A DNA stretch of 50,034 nucleotides from an uncultured Oscillospiraceae bacterium (GCA_944387115.1 CALXDR010000007.1:1-50034); one strand, 5' to 3'. Numbered from the stretch's first letter, positions 25,720 through 35,492 are shown. The notes: generated from the sequence alone by a model not told the origin. Translations and numbers: made by a program.

Positions 25720-27627
25720 ATGAACTTCAAGACGACCCAGGAGCATGAAGCGCTGCGCGCACAAATCCGGGCCTATGCCGAGGCGGAAATCAAGCCTTAT
25801 GCCTTCCAGTGGGATAAGGAAAACTACTTCCCCCGCAGGGAAGTGGTAGACCGTCTGGCGGAAATGGGACTGATGGGTATCCCATTCCCCACGGAGTACG
25901 GCGGCGCAGGGCTGGACGCCACCAGCTATGCCATTGCCGTGGAGGAGCTCTCCCGGGTGGACGGCGGCGCAGGCGTGATTCTCTCCGCCCACGTGTCCCT
26001 GGGTTCTTGGCCTATTTATGCCTTTGGCACCCAGGAGCAAAAGGAGAAGTACCTGGTGCCCCTGGCCAAGGGTGAGAAGATTGGCGCCTTTGGCCTCACC
26101 GAGCCCAACGCCGGTTCGGACGCCGGCGGCACGGAGACCACCGCAGTGCTCCAGGGGGATCACTACATCCTCAACGGCGAAAAGATTTTCATCACCAACG
26201 GCGGCGAGGCGGACACCTATGTGGTCTTTGCCGTCACCACCCCCGGCATTGGCACCCGGGGCATCAGCGCCTTCATCGTGGAAAAGGGCTGGGAGGGCTT
26301 TACCTTCGGGGAGCACTATGACAAGATGGGCATTCGCTCCTCCGCAACGGCCCAGCTCCTCTTCCAGGACGTGAAGGTGCCCAAGGAAAACCTGCTGGGC
26401 AAGGAGGGTCAGGGCTTTAAGATTGCCATGGCAACCCTGGACGGCGGGCGCATCGGCATTGCCTCCCAGGCGCTGGGCATCGCCCAGGGTGCGTATGAGC
26501 GTGCGGTGGAGTACGCCAAGGAGCGGGTGCAGTTTGACAAGCCCATTGCCTTCCAGCAGTCCATCTCCTTCAAAATTGCGGACATGGCCACCAAGCTGCG
26601 CTGTGCCCGAATGCTCATTTACAGCGCCGCAGAGCTCAAGGAGCACCACGAGCCCTATGGCATGGAGTCCGCCATGGCCAAGATGTATGCCTCGGACATC
26701 GCCCTGGAGGTCACCAACGACGCCCTCCAGATTTTCGGCGGCAGCGGCTATCTCAAGGGGATGGACGTGGAGCGGATGTACCGGGACGCCAAGATTACCA
26801 CCATTTACGAGGGAACCAACGAGATTCAGCGGGTGGTGATTGCCTCTCATATCCTGGGGAAAGAGCCCAAGGCCCAGTCCGCCGGTGGCGTGAAGCAGAG
26901 CGGGGCCATCACCGGGCCGCGCAAAAAGCAGATTTGGAAGGGCGGCGAGGTCCAGGAGATGGTGGACGCCCTGGTGGACAGCCTCAAGCAGGACGGCTAC
27001 GATTTCACCGTGGGCATTCCGCTGGATACCCCCATCGCCAGGGCCGAGCGGGTGGTATCCGCCGGGAAGGGCATTGGCGAGGAGGAGAATATGATTCTCA
27101 TCGAGGATGTGGCCCGGGCTGCCGGTGCGGCCATTGGCTCCTCCCGTCCCGTGGCGGAGAGCCTGCGCTATGTCCCCCTGGACCGCTACGTGGGGATGTC
27201 CGGCCAGAAGTTTACCGGCAACCTGTACATCGCCTGCGGCATTTCCGGTGCGGTGCAGCACCTGAAGGGCATCAAGGACGCCTCCACCATTGTGGCAATC
27301 AACAACAATCCCAATGCCCCCATCTTCAAGCACTGCGATTACGGCATTGTGGGTGATGTTGCGCAGGTGCTTCCCCTGCTGGCCCAGGCCCTGGACACCG
27401 GGGAGAAGCTGCCCGCTCCCCCCATGGTGAAGATGAAGCGGGCCACCCCCAAGCAGGAGAAGCCTGTCTACAAAACCTATGTGTGCGGTGGCTGCGGCTA
27501 CGAATACAATCCCGCCCAGGGCGACCCGGACAACGACGTGCTGCGGGGTACGCAGTTTGAGAACCTGCCTGCTGAGTGGGTGTGTCCTGAGTGCGCCGAG
27601 GCGAAGGATGCCTTCATCCAGGCCTAA
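25720..27627 (+). CDS. Acyl-CoA dehydrogenase / ETF-alpha / rubredoxin fusion protein
   Basis: Three domains lie in one 635-residue chain. Residues 1-380 are an acyl-CoA dehydrogenase with [15 protein letters not shown] and a catalytic Glu near 364 in [10 protein letters not shown]. Residues about 400-575 match the FAD-binding C-terminal domain of ETF alpha ([45 protein letters not shown]). Residues 580-635 are rubredoxin with CGGCGY and CPEC iron ligands. No ETF-beta gene is nearby. The chain could move electrons from acyl-CoA FAD to a second FAD to rubredoxin iron. It is cotranscribed with the flavodiiron protein gene 43 bp downstream, the natural acceptor of rubredoxin electrons. Confidence 0.92.
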   Translation: MNFKTTQEHEALRAQIRAYAEAEIKPYAFQWDKENYFPRREVVDRLAEMGLMGIPFPTEYGGAGLDATSYAIAVEELSRVDGGAGVILSAHVSLGSWPIYAFGTQEQKEKYLVPLAKGEKIGAFGLTEPNAGSDAGGTETTAVLQGDHYILNGEKIFITNGGEADTYVVFAVTTPGIGTRGISAFIVEKGWEGFTFGEHYDKMGIRSSATAQLLFQDVKVPKENLLGKEGQGFKIAMATLDGGRIGIASQALGIAQGAYERAVEYAKERVQFDKPIAFQQSISFKIADMATKLRCARMLIYSAAELKEHHEPYGMESAMAKMYASDIALEVTNDALQIFGGSGYLKGMDVERMYRDAKITTIYEGTNEIQRVVIASHILGKEPKAQSAGGVKQSGAITGPRKKQIWKGGEVQEMVDALVDSLKQDGYDFTVGIPLDTPIARAERVVSAGKGIGEEENMILIEDVARAAGAAIGSSRPVAESLRYVPLDRYVGMSGQKFTGNLYIACGISGAVQHLKGIKDASTIVAINNNPNAPIFKHCDYGIVGDVAQVLPLLAQALDTGEKLPAPPMVKMKRATPKQEKPVYKTYVCGGCGYEYNPAQGDPDNDVLRGTQFENLPAEWVCPECAEAKDAFIQA

Positions 27628-27670
27628 AGCCAGTTGACCTCACGATTCAATTATAAAGGAGGATCTGATC

Positions 27671-28891
27671 ATGCATTGCGTTAGAAAGGTTACGGACGAC
27701 CTCTATTGGGTTGGCGCAAACGATCACCGCACCACCCTGTTTGAAAATATCCACCCCATTCCCACGGGTGTTTCCTACAACGCCTACCTGCTGTTGGATG
27801 AACAGTCCGTCCTGGTGGATACCGTGGACTGGTCCGCCTGCCGGCAGATGATGGAGAATGTGGAGCATCTGCTGGCGGGGAAGCCTCTGGATGTCCTGCT
27901 CATCAACCACATGGAGCCCGACCATGGGGCATCCATCGAGGAGATTCTGCGGCGCTATCCCCAGGTGAAAATCATTTCCACCCCCAAGGCCTTCATGCTC
28001 ATGCGCCAGTTCGGGTTTGACATCGACGGGCATGAGCTGGTGGAGGTGCGGGAGGGGGATACCTACACCTTCGGCACCCACACGGTGACCTTTGTGGAGG
28101 CGCCCATGGTGCACTGGCCTGAGGCCATGGTCACCTTTGACGTCACCGACGGGGTGCTCTTCTCCGCCGACGCCTTTGGCTCCTTCAATGCCCTGGATGG
28201 CAAGCTGTTTGCCGACGAGGTGGACTTTGACCGGGACTGGCTGGACGAGGCCCGCCGCTATCTCACCAACATTGTGGGCAAGTACGGCCCCCATGTGCAG
28301 CTGCTGCTCAAAAAGGCCGGGGGGATTATGGAGCAAATCAAGTACATCTGCCCTCTCCACGGCCCGGTGTGGCGGGAGAACTTCGAGTACATTGTGGACA
28401 AGTACGACAAGTGGAGCCGGTATGAGCCAGAGGTCAGCGGCGTGATGATCGCCTATGCCTCCATGTACGGCAACACCGAGGGCGCTGCCCAGGCGCTGGC
28501 CGCCAAGCTGGTGGAGAAGGGCGTGCGCAACCTGGCGGTGTACGATGTGTCCAACACCCATGTGTCCTACCTGATTTCCGAGGCGTTCAAGTACAGCCAC
28601 ATCGTGCTGGCCTCTGTCACCTATAACCTGGGCATTTACCCGGTGATGCACAACTTCCTGGCGGACATGAAGGCGCTCAACCTGCAAAACCGCAAGGTGG
28701 CCCTGGTGGAGAACGGCTCCTGGGCGTGTAAATCCGGCGATTTGATGCAGAAGTTCCTGGAGGAAGAGATGAAGGGCATGACGGTCATCAACCAGCGCCT
28801 TTCCCTGGCCTCCGCCATGGGTGAGGAGAAGGAGGATGAGCTGGAAGCCCTGGCAAACGCCATTGTGGACAGCATCATTGAGGAGTCCTGA
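27671..28891 (+). CDS. fprA: Flavodiiron protein (FprA / rubredoxin:oxygen oxidoreductase)
   Basis: This 406-residue cytoplasmic enzyme reduces O2 to water or NO to N2O with electrons from rubredoxin. Residues 1-250 are a beta-lactamase-like diiron domain with ligands His80, Glu82, Asp84 and His85 in NHMEPDHG, plus His in VHWPEAM, Asp in FSADAFGS and His in CPLHGPVW. Residues 255-400 are a flavodoxin domain with the FMN loop SMYGNTEGA. AAAGGAGG lies before the ATG. Together with the fused rubredoxin upstream it suggests a complete oxygen- or NO-removing chain. Confidence 0.94.
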   Translation: MHCVRKVTDDLYWVGANDHRTTLFENIHPIPTGVSYNAYLLLDEQSVLVDTVDWSACRQMMENVEHLLAGKPLDVLLINHMEPDHGASIEEILRRYPQVKIISTPKAFMLMRQFGFDIDGHELVEVREGDTYTFGTHTVTFVEAPMVHWPEAMVTFDVTDGVLFSADAFGSFNALDGKLFADEVDFDRDWLDEARRYLTNIVGKYGPHVQLLLKKAGGIMEQIKYICPLHGPVWRENFEYIVDKYDKWSRYEPEVSGVMIAYASMYGNTEGAAQALAAKLVEKGVRNLAVYDVSNTHVSYLISEAFKYSHIVLASVTYNLGIYPVMHNFLADMKALNLQNRKVALVENGSWACKSGDLMQKFLEEEMKGMTVINQRLSLASAMGEEKEDELEALANAIVDSIIEES

Positions 28892-28982
28892 GCAGTCTGG
28901 AGGGCGCAAAGGGCAAAGCCCAGGGCAGGCGCAGCCCGGCCCCGCCCGGACGCCTGCCCCTGGCAGCATCCTTGCACGAAAC

Positions 28983-29022
28983 AACCCCCGGCGGTATCCA
29001 AACCTGGATACCGCCGGGGGTT
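28983..29022. terminator. Bidirectional terminator between fprA and hcp
   Basis: A perfect 18-bp stem (28983-29000 with 29005-29022) with loop AACC lies between the convergent genes. On the plus strand TTTCTCTTG follows the GC-rich stem, and on the minus strand TTGTTT follows. Another GC-rich inverted repeat lies just before it at about 28920-28965. Confidence 0.82.
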
Positions 29023-29057
29023 TCTCTTGCAGATAGGTTGGAACAGGGAGGTCAGAC

Positions 29058-30689
29058 TTACAGGCCGAAGCGCTTCAGGTCGTTCTCCACGGTGTCAATG
29101 CCGGCAATGCCGAAGTTTTCCACCAGAACCTTTGCCACATTGGGGCTGAGGAAGGCGGGGAGGGTGGGGCCGAGGTGGATGTTCTTCACACCCAGGTAGA
29201 GCAGGGCCAGCAGGACGATGACCGCCTTCTGCTCATACCAGGCGATGTTGTACACGATGGGCAGGTCGTTGATGTCCTCCAGGCCAAAGACCTCCTTCAG
29301 CTTGAGGGCAATCACCGCCAGGGAGTAGGAGTCGTTGCACTGTCCGGCGTCCAGCACACGGGGAATGCCGTTGATGTCCCCCGGGTTGAGCTTGTTGTAC
29401 TTGTACTTGGCGCAGCCAGCGGTGAGAATCACCGTGTCCTGCGGCAGAGCCTTGGCAAAGTCGGTGTAGTAGGAGCGGCTCTTGGCACGGCCGTCGCAGC
29501 CTGCCATCACCACGAACTTGCGGATGGCGCCGCTCTTCACCGCCTCCACCACCTTGTCAGCCAGGGCCAGCACCTGGGCATGGGCAAAGCCGCCGATCAG
29601 CTCGCCCTGCTCCAGCTCCTGGGGGGCGGCGCAGGTCTTGGCGTGGGCAATGAGGGCGGAGAAGTCCTTGGTCTGCCCAATCTCGCCGGGGATGTGGGTG
29701 CAGCCGGGATATCCGGCAGCGCCGGTGGTGTACAGGCGGTCCTTGTAGCTGTCACGGGGGGGCACAATGCAGTTGGTGGTCATCAGGATGGGGCCGTTGA
29801 AACGCTCAAACTCCTCCTGCTGCTTCCACCAGGCGTTGCCGTAGTTGCCCACGAAGTTGGGGTACTTCTTGAAAGCGGGGTAGTAGTGGGCGGGGAGCAT
29901 CTCAGAATGGGTGTACACATCCACGCCGGTGCCCTGGGTCTGCTCCAGCAGCTGCTCCAAATCCCGCAGGTCGTGGCCGGACACCAGAATGCCGGGGCGG
30001 TGGTTCACGCCCAGCTTCACCCGGGTGATTTCGGGGTTGCCGTAAGCGGTGGTGTTGGCCTGGTCCAGCAGCGCCATGCCCGTCACGCCGTACTTGCCCG
30101 TCTCCAGGGTCAGGGCAACCAGGTCGTCGGCGGTGAGGGTGTCGTCCAGGGTGGCGGCCAGGGCACGCTGGAGGAAGGCGTCCAGCTCGGCGTCCTCCTG
30201 GAGCAGGGCGTTGGCGTGCTTGGAGTAGGCGGACAGACCCTTCAGGCCGTAAGTAATCAGCTCACGCAGGCTGCGGATGTCCTCGTTTTCCGTGGACAGC
30301 ACGCCCACCGTGGCGGCCTTGGCCTCCCAGTCTCCGCTGCCAGCCCACAAAGCGGCCTCGGGCAGATTGGCGGTGTCCTCCAGCTGGGAGAGCAGCTGGG
30401 CCTTCACCGACAGCGTCTCGGACACACGGGCCTCGATGGCCGCTTTGTCAAAGTTGGCGTTGGTGATGGTGGTGAACAGGTTGAGGGTAATCAGGTGGTT
30501 GACCTGAGCGGACACCTCAGTCCCCTGCTTGCGCAGGCGGGTGGTGACGGCGGACAGGCCCCGGGTCACATATACCAGCAGGTCCTGCATTGCGGCCACA
30601 TCCGGCTTCTTGCCGCACACACCGGACTGGGTGCAGCCAGCGCACCCGGCAGTTTCCTGACACTGATAGCAAAACATTTTCGCATCCAT
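29058..30689 (-). CDS. hcp: Hybrid cluster protein / hydroxylamine reductase Hcp
   Basis: This 543-residue protein reduces hydroxylamine or NO at a hybrid Fe-S-O cluster. The N-terminal cubane ligands are in [14 protein letters not shown]...GVCGKK (Cys7, Cys10, Cys19 and Cys25 in the short clostridial spacing). Hybrid-cluster blocks are [39 protein letters not shown] and [10 protein letters not shown]. The start ATG 30689 has AAAGGAG upstream, and the second in-frame start is less favoured. A palindromic Crp/Fnr-type site lies at about -41.5, so it is probably activated under nitrosative stress by the regulator encoded at 36.3 kb. Confidence 0.96.
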   Translation of the reverse strand: MDAKMFCYQCQETAGCAGCTQSGVCGKKPDVAAMQDLLVYVTRGLSAVTTRLRKQGTEVSAQVNHLITLNLFTTITNANFDKAAIEARVSETLSVKAQLLSQLEDTANLPEAALWAGSGDWEAKAATVGVLSTENEDIRSLRELITYGLKGLSAYSKHANALLQEDAELDAFLQRALAATLDDTLTADDLVALTLETGKYGVTGMALLDQANTTAYGNPEITRVKLGVNHRPGILVSGHDLRDLEQLLEQTQGTGVDVYTHSEMLPAHYYPAFKKYPNFVGNYGNAWWKQQEEFERFNGPILMTTNCIVPPRDSYKDRLYTTGAAGYPGCTHIPGEIGQTKDFSALIAHAKTCAAPQELEQGELIGGFAHAQVLALADKVVEAVKSGAIRKFVVMAGCDGRAKSRSYYTDFAKALPQDTVILTAGCAKYKYNKLNPGDINGIPRVLDAGQCNDSYSLAVIALKLKEVFGLEDINDLPIVYNIAWYEQKAVIVLLALLYLGVKNIHLGPTLPAFLSPNVAKVLVENFGIAGIDTVENDLKRFGL

Positions 30690-30723
30690 GGTTGGGTCTC
30701 CTTTTTTCTTGGACTGTGCTGTG

Positions 30724-30766
30724 AGTATATCGGAGGGGCGGGGAAATGTATGTTGTTACAACAACG
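30724..30766 (-). promoter_or_regulatory. hcp promoter with HcpR-type operator
   Basis: The 16-bp site TGTTGTTACAACAACG is at 30751-30766. On the minus strand the -10 TATACT is at 30729-30724, with 21 nt between site and -10. The centre falls near -41.5, the class II activator position for Crp/Fnr proteins. The same arrangement occurs at the ferredoxin gene promoter. Confidence 0.78.
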
Positions 30767-30891
30767 AAAATTTGCGAGGGGGCGGCCGGGGTGCGGCGCC
30801 CTGTTTGCCAGGGGCGGGGGCGCTGCCCACAGGGGAAGTGCTGCACCTGGCGGGGGTGCGATGTATCCCCGCCCCATGGGGCGGGGGCGGC

Positions 30892-31317
30892 TCACAAAAA
30901 GCGCTTGAGCTGCTGGATGTTGCGCTGCTCCACCTTGAGCAGCTGTTCGCCCAGGTTTTGCACCCCTTCATCCTCCACATGGCAGTCCCGGAGGGTGCGC
31001 ATACTCTTGGTGACCCCCATGGTGCTGCCCTGAATCATCATCTCCGCCAGCTTGGCAGTGGAGTGGTCGGTGAGGGTTTTCATGGTGCTCATCGCCTCGC
31101 TGGACAGCTTGGCCATGGTTCCAATGCCCTTGGGCTCCACGCCGTGGTCCTGCAAAATCAGCGCAGCCGAGCTTTTCAGGCGGCGGTACTCCTCCCGCTG
31201 CTCATCCAGCAGAGCGCCGAAGGCGTCATTTTCTACCTTTCCCCGGACGGCGTCAATGCCGTCCACCCCCATCTCTGCCGTCTGGTAGATGTGGTGGAGC
31301 AAGTCAACTTCGTTCAT
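30892..31317 (-). CDS. Unrecognised small helical protein
   Basis: This is a 141-residue, charged, mostly helical protein without membrane segments or cysteine clusters (one Cys in DCHVEDEG). Met-rich stretches such as KLAEMMIQGSTMGVTKSM and regular heptad-like spacing suggest a four-helix bundle. I do not recognise the family. ATG 31317 with AGAGGTG upstream is preferred over GTG 31326. It lies downstream of nothing obvious on its strand, 200 bp from the hcp start, and may be a single-gene unit. A palindrome (CCCCGCCCC-ATG-GGGCGGGG, about 30868) follows its stop. Confidence 0.7.
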   Translation of the reverse strand: MNEVDLLHHIYQTAEMGVDGIDAVRGKVENDAFGALLDEQREEYRRLKSSAALILQDHGVEPKGIGTMAKLSSEAMSTMKTLTDHSTAKLAEMMIQGSTMGVTKSMRTLRDCHVEDEGVQNLGEQLLKVEQRNIQQLKRFL

Positions 31318-31403
31318 GTTTATCACCTCTTACACAGTATGCCCCCGGAGCGGAAAAAGGCGCTGGGAGTTTTTTCGCCTGTTGGATTTCCCGTGGCGAG
31401 AGG

Positions 31404-31432
31404 TTGAAAGGCGAGGGAGGTTCTGGTATACT
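31404..31432 (+). promoter_or_regulatory. recD2 promoter
   Basis: A -35 TTGAAA (31404-31409), a 17-nt spacer and a -10 TATACT (31427-31432) lie about 110 bp before the recD2 start. Confidence 0.72.
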
Positions 31433-31540
31433 AAGACAAAAACCCGGCAGAGGGTCAAAACCCTGCTCACGGCGGAGCTGCGGCAGCGCTCTGCCAAAGC
31501 GGCTGAAGGCAGATGACAGAAGTTTGAATGGAGCGCAGTT

Positions 31541-33769
31541 ATGACAGAGGAAAAGGTGGCGGGGGAGTCCCGCAATACAGTAGAGGGGACGGTGCGGGCC
31601 ATCCTCTTTCGCAATGAGGAAAATGGGTACACCGTGCTGCGTCTGGACTGCGGCGCCCAGGGGGAGATTACCGCTGTGGGGTGTATGCCCGGCGTGGCCC
31701 CCGGGGAGGCGCTGGAGCTGGAGGGCAGCTGGGGGTGTCACGCCAGCTACGGGGAGCAGTTCAAGGCGGAGCTGGTGAAGCGGCGTATGCCCGTGGGCGA
31801 GCGGGAAATCCTTGAGTACCTGGCCTCTGGCGCCATCAAGGGGATTCGCATGGGGCTGGCGCTGCAAATTGTGGAGCGGTTTGGCGAGCAGGCGCTGGAC
31901 ATCATCGAGCATGACCCCGACCAGCTGGCCCAGCTGCGGGGGATGAGCCCCAAGCGGGCCAGGCAGATCAGCCAGACCTTCCGGGAACAGATGGGGATGC
32001 GCCGCCTGGCGGAATTCCTCTCCGACCACAAGCTGCCCCTGGCGGCGGCGATGCCGCTGTACCGCCGCTTTGGAGATTTGGCGGTGGATGTGGTGCAGGA
32101 CAACCCCTATCTCCTGGCAGACCGCACGCTGGAGATCCCCTTTTCACAGGTGGATGCCCTGGCGGTGGAGCTGGGGGTGGCAGGGGACGACCCGCAGCGC
32201 ATTGAGACGGCGCTCCTCTTTGAGCTGGACCACAATGGGGACAATGGCCATGTCTTTCTCCCCCAGAACAAGCTGATTCAGGCCACAGGTGCCCTGCTGG
32301 GTGTGGAAGGGCCTTGTCTGGAGGAGGGGCTGGAGAACCTCATCGAGCGGGGGGAGGTGGTGCGGGAGGACATCGCCGGGGTGACCGCCTGCTATCCTGC
32401 GGGCTTGTATGGGGCGGAGTGCTACGTGGCAATGCGCCTGGCGGAGATGTGCCAGGCGGAGCTGGCGCCCCCCAAGGGGCTGAGCCGGTTGATTGACCGC
32501 ATTGAGCAGGAGCAGTCCCTGGTGTACGCCCAGCAGCAGCGCCATGCCGTGGAGCTGGCGGCCAGCAGGCAGGTGATGCTGCTCACCGGGGGACCGGGCA
32601 CGGGCAAGACCACCTCGCTGCGGGGGGTGCTGGCCCTGTTTGACCACCTGGGACTGGAGACGGGGCTGGCTGCCCCCACGGGACGGGCCGCCAAGCGCAT
32701 GAGCGAGACCTGCGGCCAGGAGGCCTTTACCATCCACCGGCTGCTGGAGACGAAGGTGGACCCCTACACCGGGCAGCTGGCCTTCACCAAAAACCAGGAC
32801 GACCCTCTGGAGCTGGATGCGGTGATTGTGGACGAGACGTCCATGGTGGACATCTCCCTGATGGCGGCATTGCTGGCGGCATTGCGGGGGGACTGCCGCC
32901 TGGTGCTGGTGGGCGACCCGGATCAGCTGCCGTCGGTGGGGCCGGGCAATGTGCTGGACCATCTGCTGCGCAGCGGGGTGATTCCCGCCGTGTCCCTCAC
33001 GGAGATTTTCCGCCAGGCCCAGCAGAGCGCCATTGTCATGAACGCCCATGGGGTCAACCGGGGACAGGTGCCGGTGCTGGACAACAAGAGCAAGGACTTC
33101 TTTTACTTAGGGCGGATGGACCCTGCCCGGGCGGTGGACACAGTGGTGGAGCTGTGCCGCACCCGGCTGCCCAACCGCATGGGCATTCCCTCCGATCAAA
33201 TTCAGGTGCTCTCCCCCACACGCAAGCGGGGGGCGGGGACGGCGGCCCTCAACCGTGCCCTGCAAGAGGCCCTCAATCCCCCGGCTCCGGACAAGGCCGA
33301 GCGGGCCTTTGGCCCCTATATCTTCCGGGAGGGAGATCGGGTGATGCAGGTGAAGAACAACTACGACCTGTTCTGGGAGCATGAGGAGACAGGGCAAAAG
33401 GATTTGGGCGTGTTCAACGGGGACATCGGCGTGATTGTCCGGGTGGCGGCAGGGGAGGTCACCATTTCCTTTGACGGGCGCATGGTCACCTATCCCCCGG
33501 AGCTGCTGGGGGAGCTGGAGCCGGCCTATGCCGTCACCGTCCACAAGGCCCAGGGCAGTGAGTACCGGGCGGTGATCCTCTCGCTGTGCGACGTGCCCCC
33601 CACGCTGCTCTCCCGGGGGGTGCTCTACACTGCCATCACCCGGGCCAAGGAGCTGTTTATCCTGGTGGGCAGTCAGGAGCTGATGGCGCAGATGGTGGGC
33701 AACAACCGCCAGACCCGCCGGTATTCCGCCCTGCGCACCCGGCTGCTCCAGTGGACTGGGGAGGGATAA
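31541..33769 (+). CDS. recD2: RecD2-type ATP-dependent 5'-3' DNA helicase
   Basis: This 742-residue superfamily 1B helicase acts in DNA repair independently of RecBC. It has an N-terminal OB-like and helix-hairpin-helix region (GTVRAILFRNEENGYTVLRL, LAQLRGMSPKRARQI), then the motor domains. Motif I is LTGGPGTGKTTS with Lys near 356 and the DE box is VIVDETSMVD. Later motifs are LVLVGDPDQLPSVGPG, TEIFRQAQ and, at the C-terminus, YAVTVHKAQGSEY and LYTAITRAKELFILVG. The length and order fit RecD2/YrrC. Confidence 0.95.
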   Translation: MTEEKVAGESRNTVEGTVRAILFRNEENGYTVLRLDCGAQGEITAVGCMPGVAPGEALELEGSWGCHASYGEQFKAELVKRRMPVGEREILEYLASGAIKGIRMGLALQIVERFGEQALDIIEHDPDQLAQLRGMSPKRARQISQTFREQMGMRRLAEFLSDHKLPLAAAMPLYRRFGDLAVDVVQDNPYLLADRTLEIPFSQVDALAVELGVAGDDPQRIETALLFELDHNGDNGHVFLPQNKLIQATGALLGVEGPCLEEGLENLIERGEVVREDIAGVTACYPAGLYGAECYVAMRLAEMCQAELAPPKGLSRLIDRIEQEQSLVYAQQQRHAVELAASRQVMLLTGGPGTGKTTSLRGVLALFDHLGLETGLAAPTGRAAKRMSETCGQEAFTIHRLLETKVDPYTGQLAFTKNQDDPLELDAVIVDETSMVDISLMAALLAALRGDCRLVLVGDPDQLPSVGPGNVLDHLLRSGVIPAVSLTEIFRQAQQSAIVMNAHGVNRGQVPVLDNKSKDFFYLGRMDPARAVDTVVELCRTRLPNRMGIPSDQIQVLSPTRKRGAGTAALNRALQEALNPPAPDKAERAFGPYIFREGDRVMQVKNNYDLFWEHEETGQKDLGVFNGDIGVIVRVAAGEVTISFDGRMVTYPPELLGELEPAYAVTVHKAQGSEYRAVILSLCDVPPTLLSRGVLYTAITRAKELFILVGSQELMAQMVGNNRQTRRYSALRTRLLQWTGEG

Positions 33770-33798
33770 ATTTCCTCCTATGAGTGGGGAGAACACCC

Positions 33799-33827
33799 TT
33801 GCAATGGGGAGGCTTTTCTGATAGAAT
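33799..33827 (+). promoter_or_regulatory. Promoter of the uracil permease transcript
   Basis: A -35 TTGCAA (33799-33804), a 17-nt spacer and a -10 TAGAAT (33822-33827) predict a start near 33834 and a 165-nt leader that contains an intrinsic terminator. Confidence 0.65.
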
Positions 33828-33919
33828 TGACGGGACTACGGGAAGGGAAAGTGTGCTGCGGCTCCATGGGCGCGGCGGCGCGGCGGCGTGCAGCTGTTTG
33901 ATTCCCTCTATACAAGGAG

Positions 33920-33952
33920 GAGCAGTCACCCACCGGTGATTGCTCTTTTTTT
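33920..33952 (+). terminator. Intrinsic terminator in the uracil permease leader (attenuator)
   Basis: An 11-bp stem (33920-33930 with 33935-33945, one G-U pair) is followed by seven Ts. It lies between the promoter and the gene, with no promoter in the 47 bp after it, so transcription must read through. An upstream AGGGAA (about 33845) can pair with TTCCCT (about 33902), hinting at alternative folds. I could not match a PyrR site. Confidence 0.72.
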
Positions 33953-33998
33953 GCCCTGAGCAGCCCACATACCGCCCGAGAGAGAAAGGAGAACATCT

Positions 33999-35366
33999 AT
34001 GAACCAACAAGAACCCATCCGTGACGCACGGGGCCTGGGGATGCCCAAGATGCTGCTACTGGGATTACAGCACATGTTCGCCATGTTTGGCGCAACGGTG
34101 CTGGTGCCCATCCTGGTCAACAGCTACGGTATGCCCCTGTCCATCCAGACCACCCTGTTTTTTGCCGGCATCGGCACCCTCTTCTTCCATCTGTGCACCC
34201 GTCTTCAGGTACCCGCCTTTCTAGGCTCCTCCTTCGCCTTTTTGGGCGGCTTTCAGGCGGTGGCCGGGCTGGACAGCGGTATGTATGCCAGCATGAGCGG
34301 CGAGGAAAAGCTCCCCTATGCCCTGGGCGGCATTGTGGTGGCGGGTCTGCTCTATGTGGTGCTGGCCGCCATCATCAAATTTGTGGGCGTGAAGAAGGTC
34401 ATGCGCTTCCTCCCCCCGGTGGTCACCGGCCCCATTATCATCCTCATTGGTCTGAACCTGGCCCCCTCTGCGGTGTCCAACGCCCAGACCTGCTGGTGGC
34501 TGGCCCTGGTGGCCATGGGCATCATCGTTGTGGCCAACATCTGGGGCAAGGGCATGGTGAAAATCATCCCCATCCTGCTGGGTGTGGTGGGCTCCTACAT
34601 TGTGGCCCTCATCGCCAACGCCATGGGCGTGACCATCCAGGACGCGGCGGGCAATGCGGTGCCCCTCATCGACTTCACCGCTGTGCATGGCGCAGACCTG
34701 CTGGGCATGCAGCCCTTTGTCCTGGCCAAGTTTGACCTGACCGCTGTGCTGGTGATGGCCCCCATCGCCATTGCCGCCATGATGGAGCACATTGGGGATA
34801 TGTCCGCCATTTCCGCCACCGTGGGGTACAACTTCATCCAGGATCCCGGCCTGCACCGCACCCTCATCGGCGACGGCATTGCCACCTCCCTGTCCGGCCT
34901 GTTTGGCGGCCCTGCCAACACCACCTATGGCGAGAATACCGGCGTGCTGGTGCTCTCCCGGGTACACGACCCCCGGGTCATCCGTCTGGCGGCGGTGTAT
35001 GCGGTGGTGCTCTCCTTCTCCCCCGCCTTTGCCGCAGTGGTCAACTCCATCCCCACTGCCATCATCGGCGGCGTGTCCTTCATCCTGTACGGTATGATTT
35101 CCGCCATTGGCGTGCGCAATGTGGTGGAGAACCGGGTGGACTTTACCCACTCCCGCAACCTCATCATCGCCGCTGTGATTCTGGTGTGCGGCCTGGGCTT
35201 TACCGACGGCCTCACCTTCAGCATTGGCGAGGTGCACATCACCCTCACCTCCCTGGCCATTGCCGCCATTGCGGGCATTGCCCTCAACGCCATTCTCCCC
35301 GGCAACGACTACGAGTTCGGCGCCGATGTGACCGAAGGGCGGTCCAGCGATTTCGGCCGCTACTAA
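33999..35366 (+). CDS. uraA: Uracil permease, NCS2 family
   Basis: This is a 455-residue membrane protein with about 14 membrane segments that imports uracil with protons. The N-terminus LGLQHMFAMFGATVLVPIL and the substrate-site region NTTYGENTGVLVLSRVHDP are typical of UraA/PyrP rather than xanthine permeases. VENRVDFTHSRNLIIAAVI near the C-terminus also fits. The ATG has AAAGGAG 7 nt upstream. Expression is probably set by the leader terminator. Confidence 0.92.
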   Translation: MNQQEPIRDARGLGMPKMLLLGLQHMFAMFGATVLVPILVNSYGMPLSIQTTLFFAGIGTLFFHLCTRLQVPAFLGSSFAFLGGFQAVAGLDSGMYASMSGEEKLPYALGGIVVAGLLYVVLAAIIKFVGVKKVMRFLPPVVTGPIIILIGLNLAPSAVSNAQTCWWLALVAMGIIVVANIWGKGMVKIIPILLGVVGSYIVALIANAMGVTIQDAAGNAVPLIDFTAVHGADLLGMQPFVLAKFDLTAVLVMAPIAIAAMMEHIGDMSAISATVGYNFIQDPGLHRTLIGDGIATSLSGLFGGPANTTYGENTGVLVLSRVHDPRVIRLAAVYAVVLSFSPAFAAVVNSIPTAIIGGVSFILYGMISAIGVRNVVENRVDFTHSRNLIIAAVILVCGLGFTDGLTFSIGEVHITLTSLAIAAIAGIALNAILPGNDYEFGADVTEGRSSDFGRY

Positions 35367-35381
35367 GCGATGGCTTTCCCA

Positions 35382-35415
35382 CCCCCGGCGAAACCCCGTG
35401 TTTCGCCGGGGGTTT
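35382..35415 (+). terminator. Terminator of the uracil permease gene
   Basis: A 12-bp stem (35382-35393 with 35401-35412) is followed by TTTGTGTTT. Confidence 0.85.
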
Positions 35416-35442
35416 GTGTTTAGCATGGCCGGGGGAGGGCGC

Positions 35443-35473
35443 AAAAATCCCCGCCGGAGGCATTCCGGCGGGG
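35443..35473 (-). terminator. Terminator of the TVP38-family gene
   Basis: A perfect 10-bp stem (35449-35458 with 35464-35473) is followed on the minus strand by ATTTTT (plus-strand A-run 35443-35447). It lies 20 bp after the gene's stop. Confidence 0.85.
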
Positions 35474-35492
35474 TTGGAGCAGGCAGGGGGGG

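Noticed and set aside
33834..33919. PyrR-binding site in the uracil permease leader
   Set aside because: The only GAGGCT lies within the promoter spacer, upstream of the predicted start, and the rest of the consensus does not match.
33999..35366. Xanthine permease working with the xanthine dehydrogenase-family enzyme
   Set aside because: The substrate-site sequence TYGENTGVLVLSRVHDP is of the uracil type, and 2.5 kb of unrelated genes and two terminators separate them.
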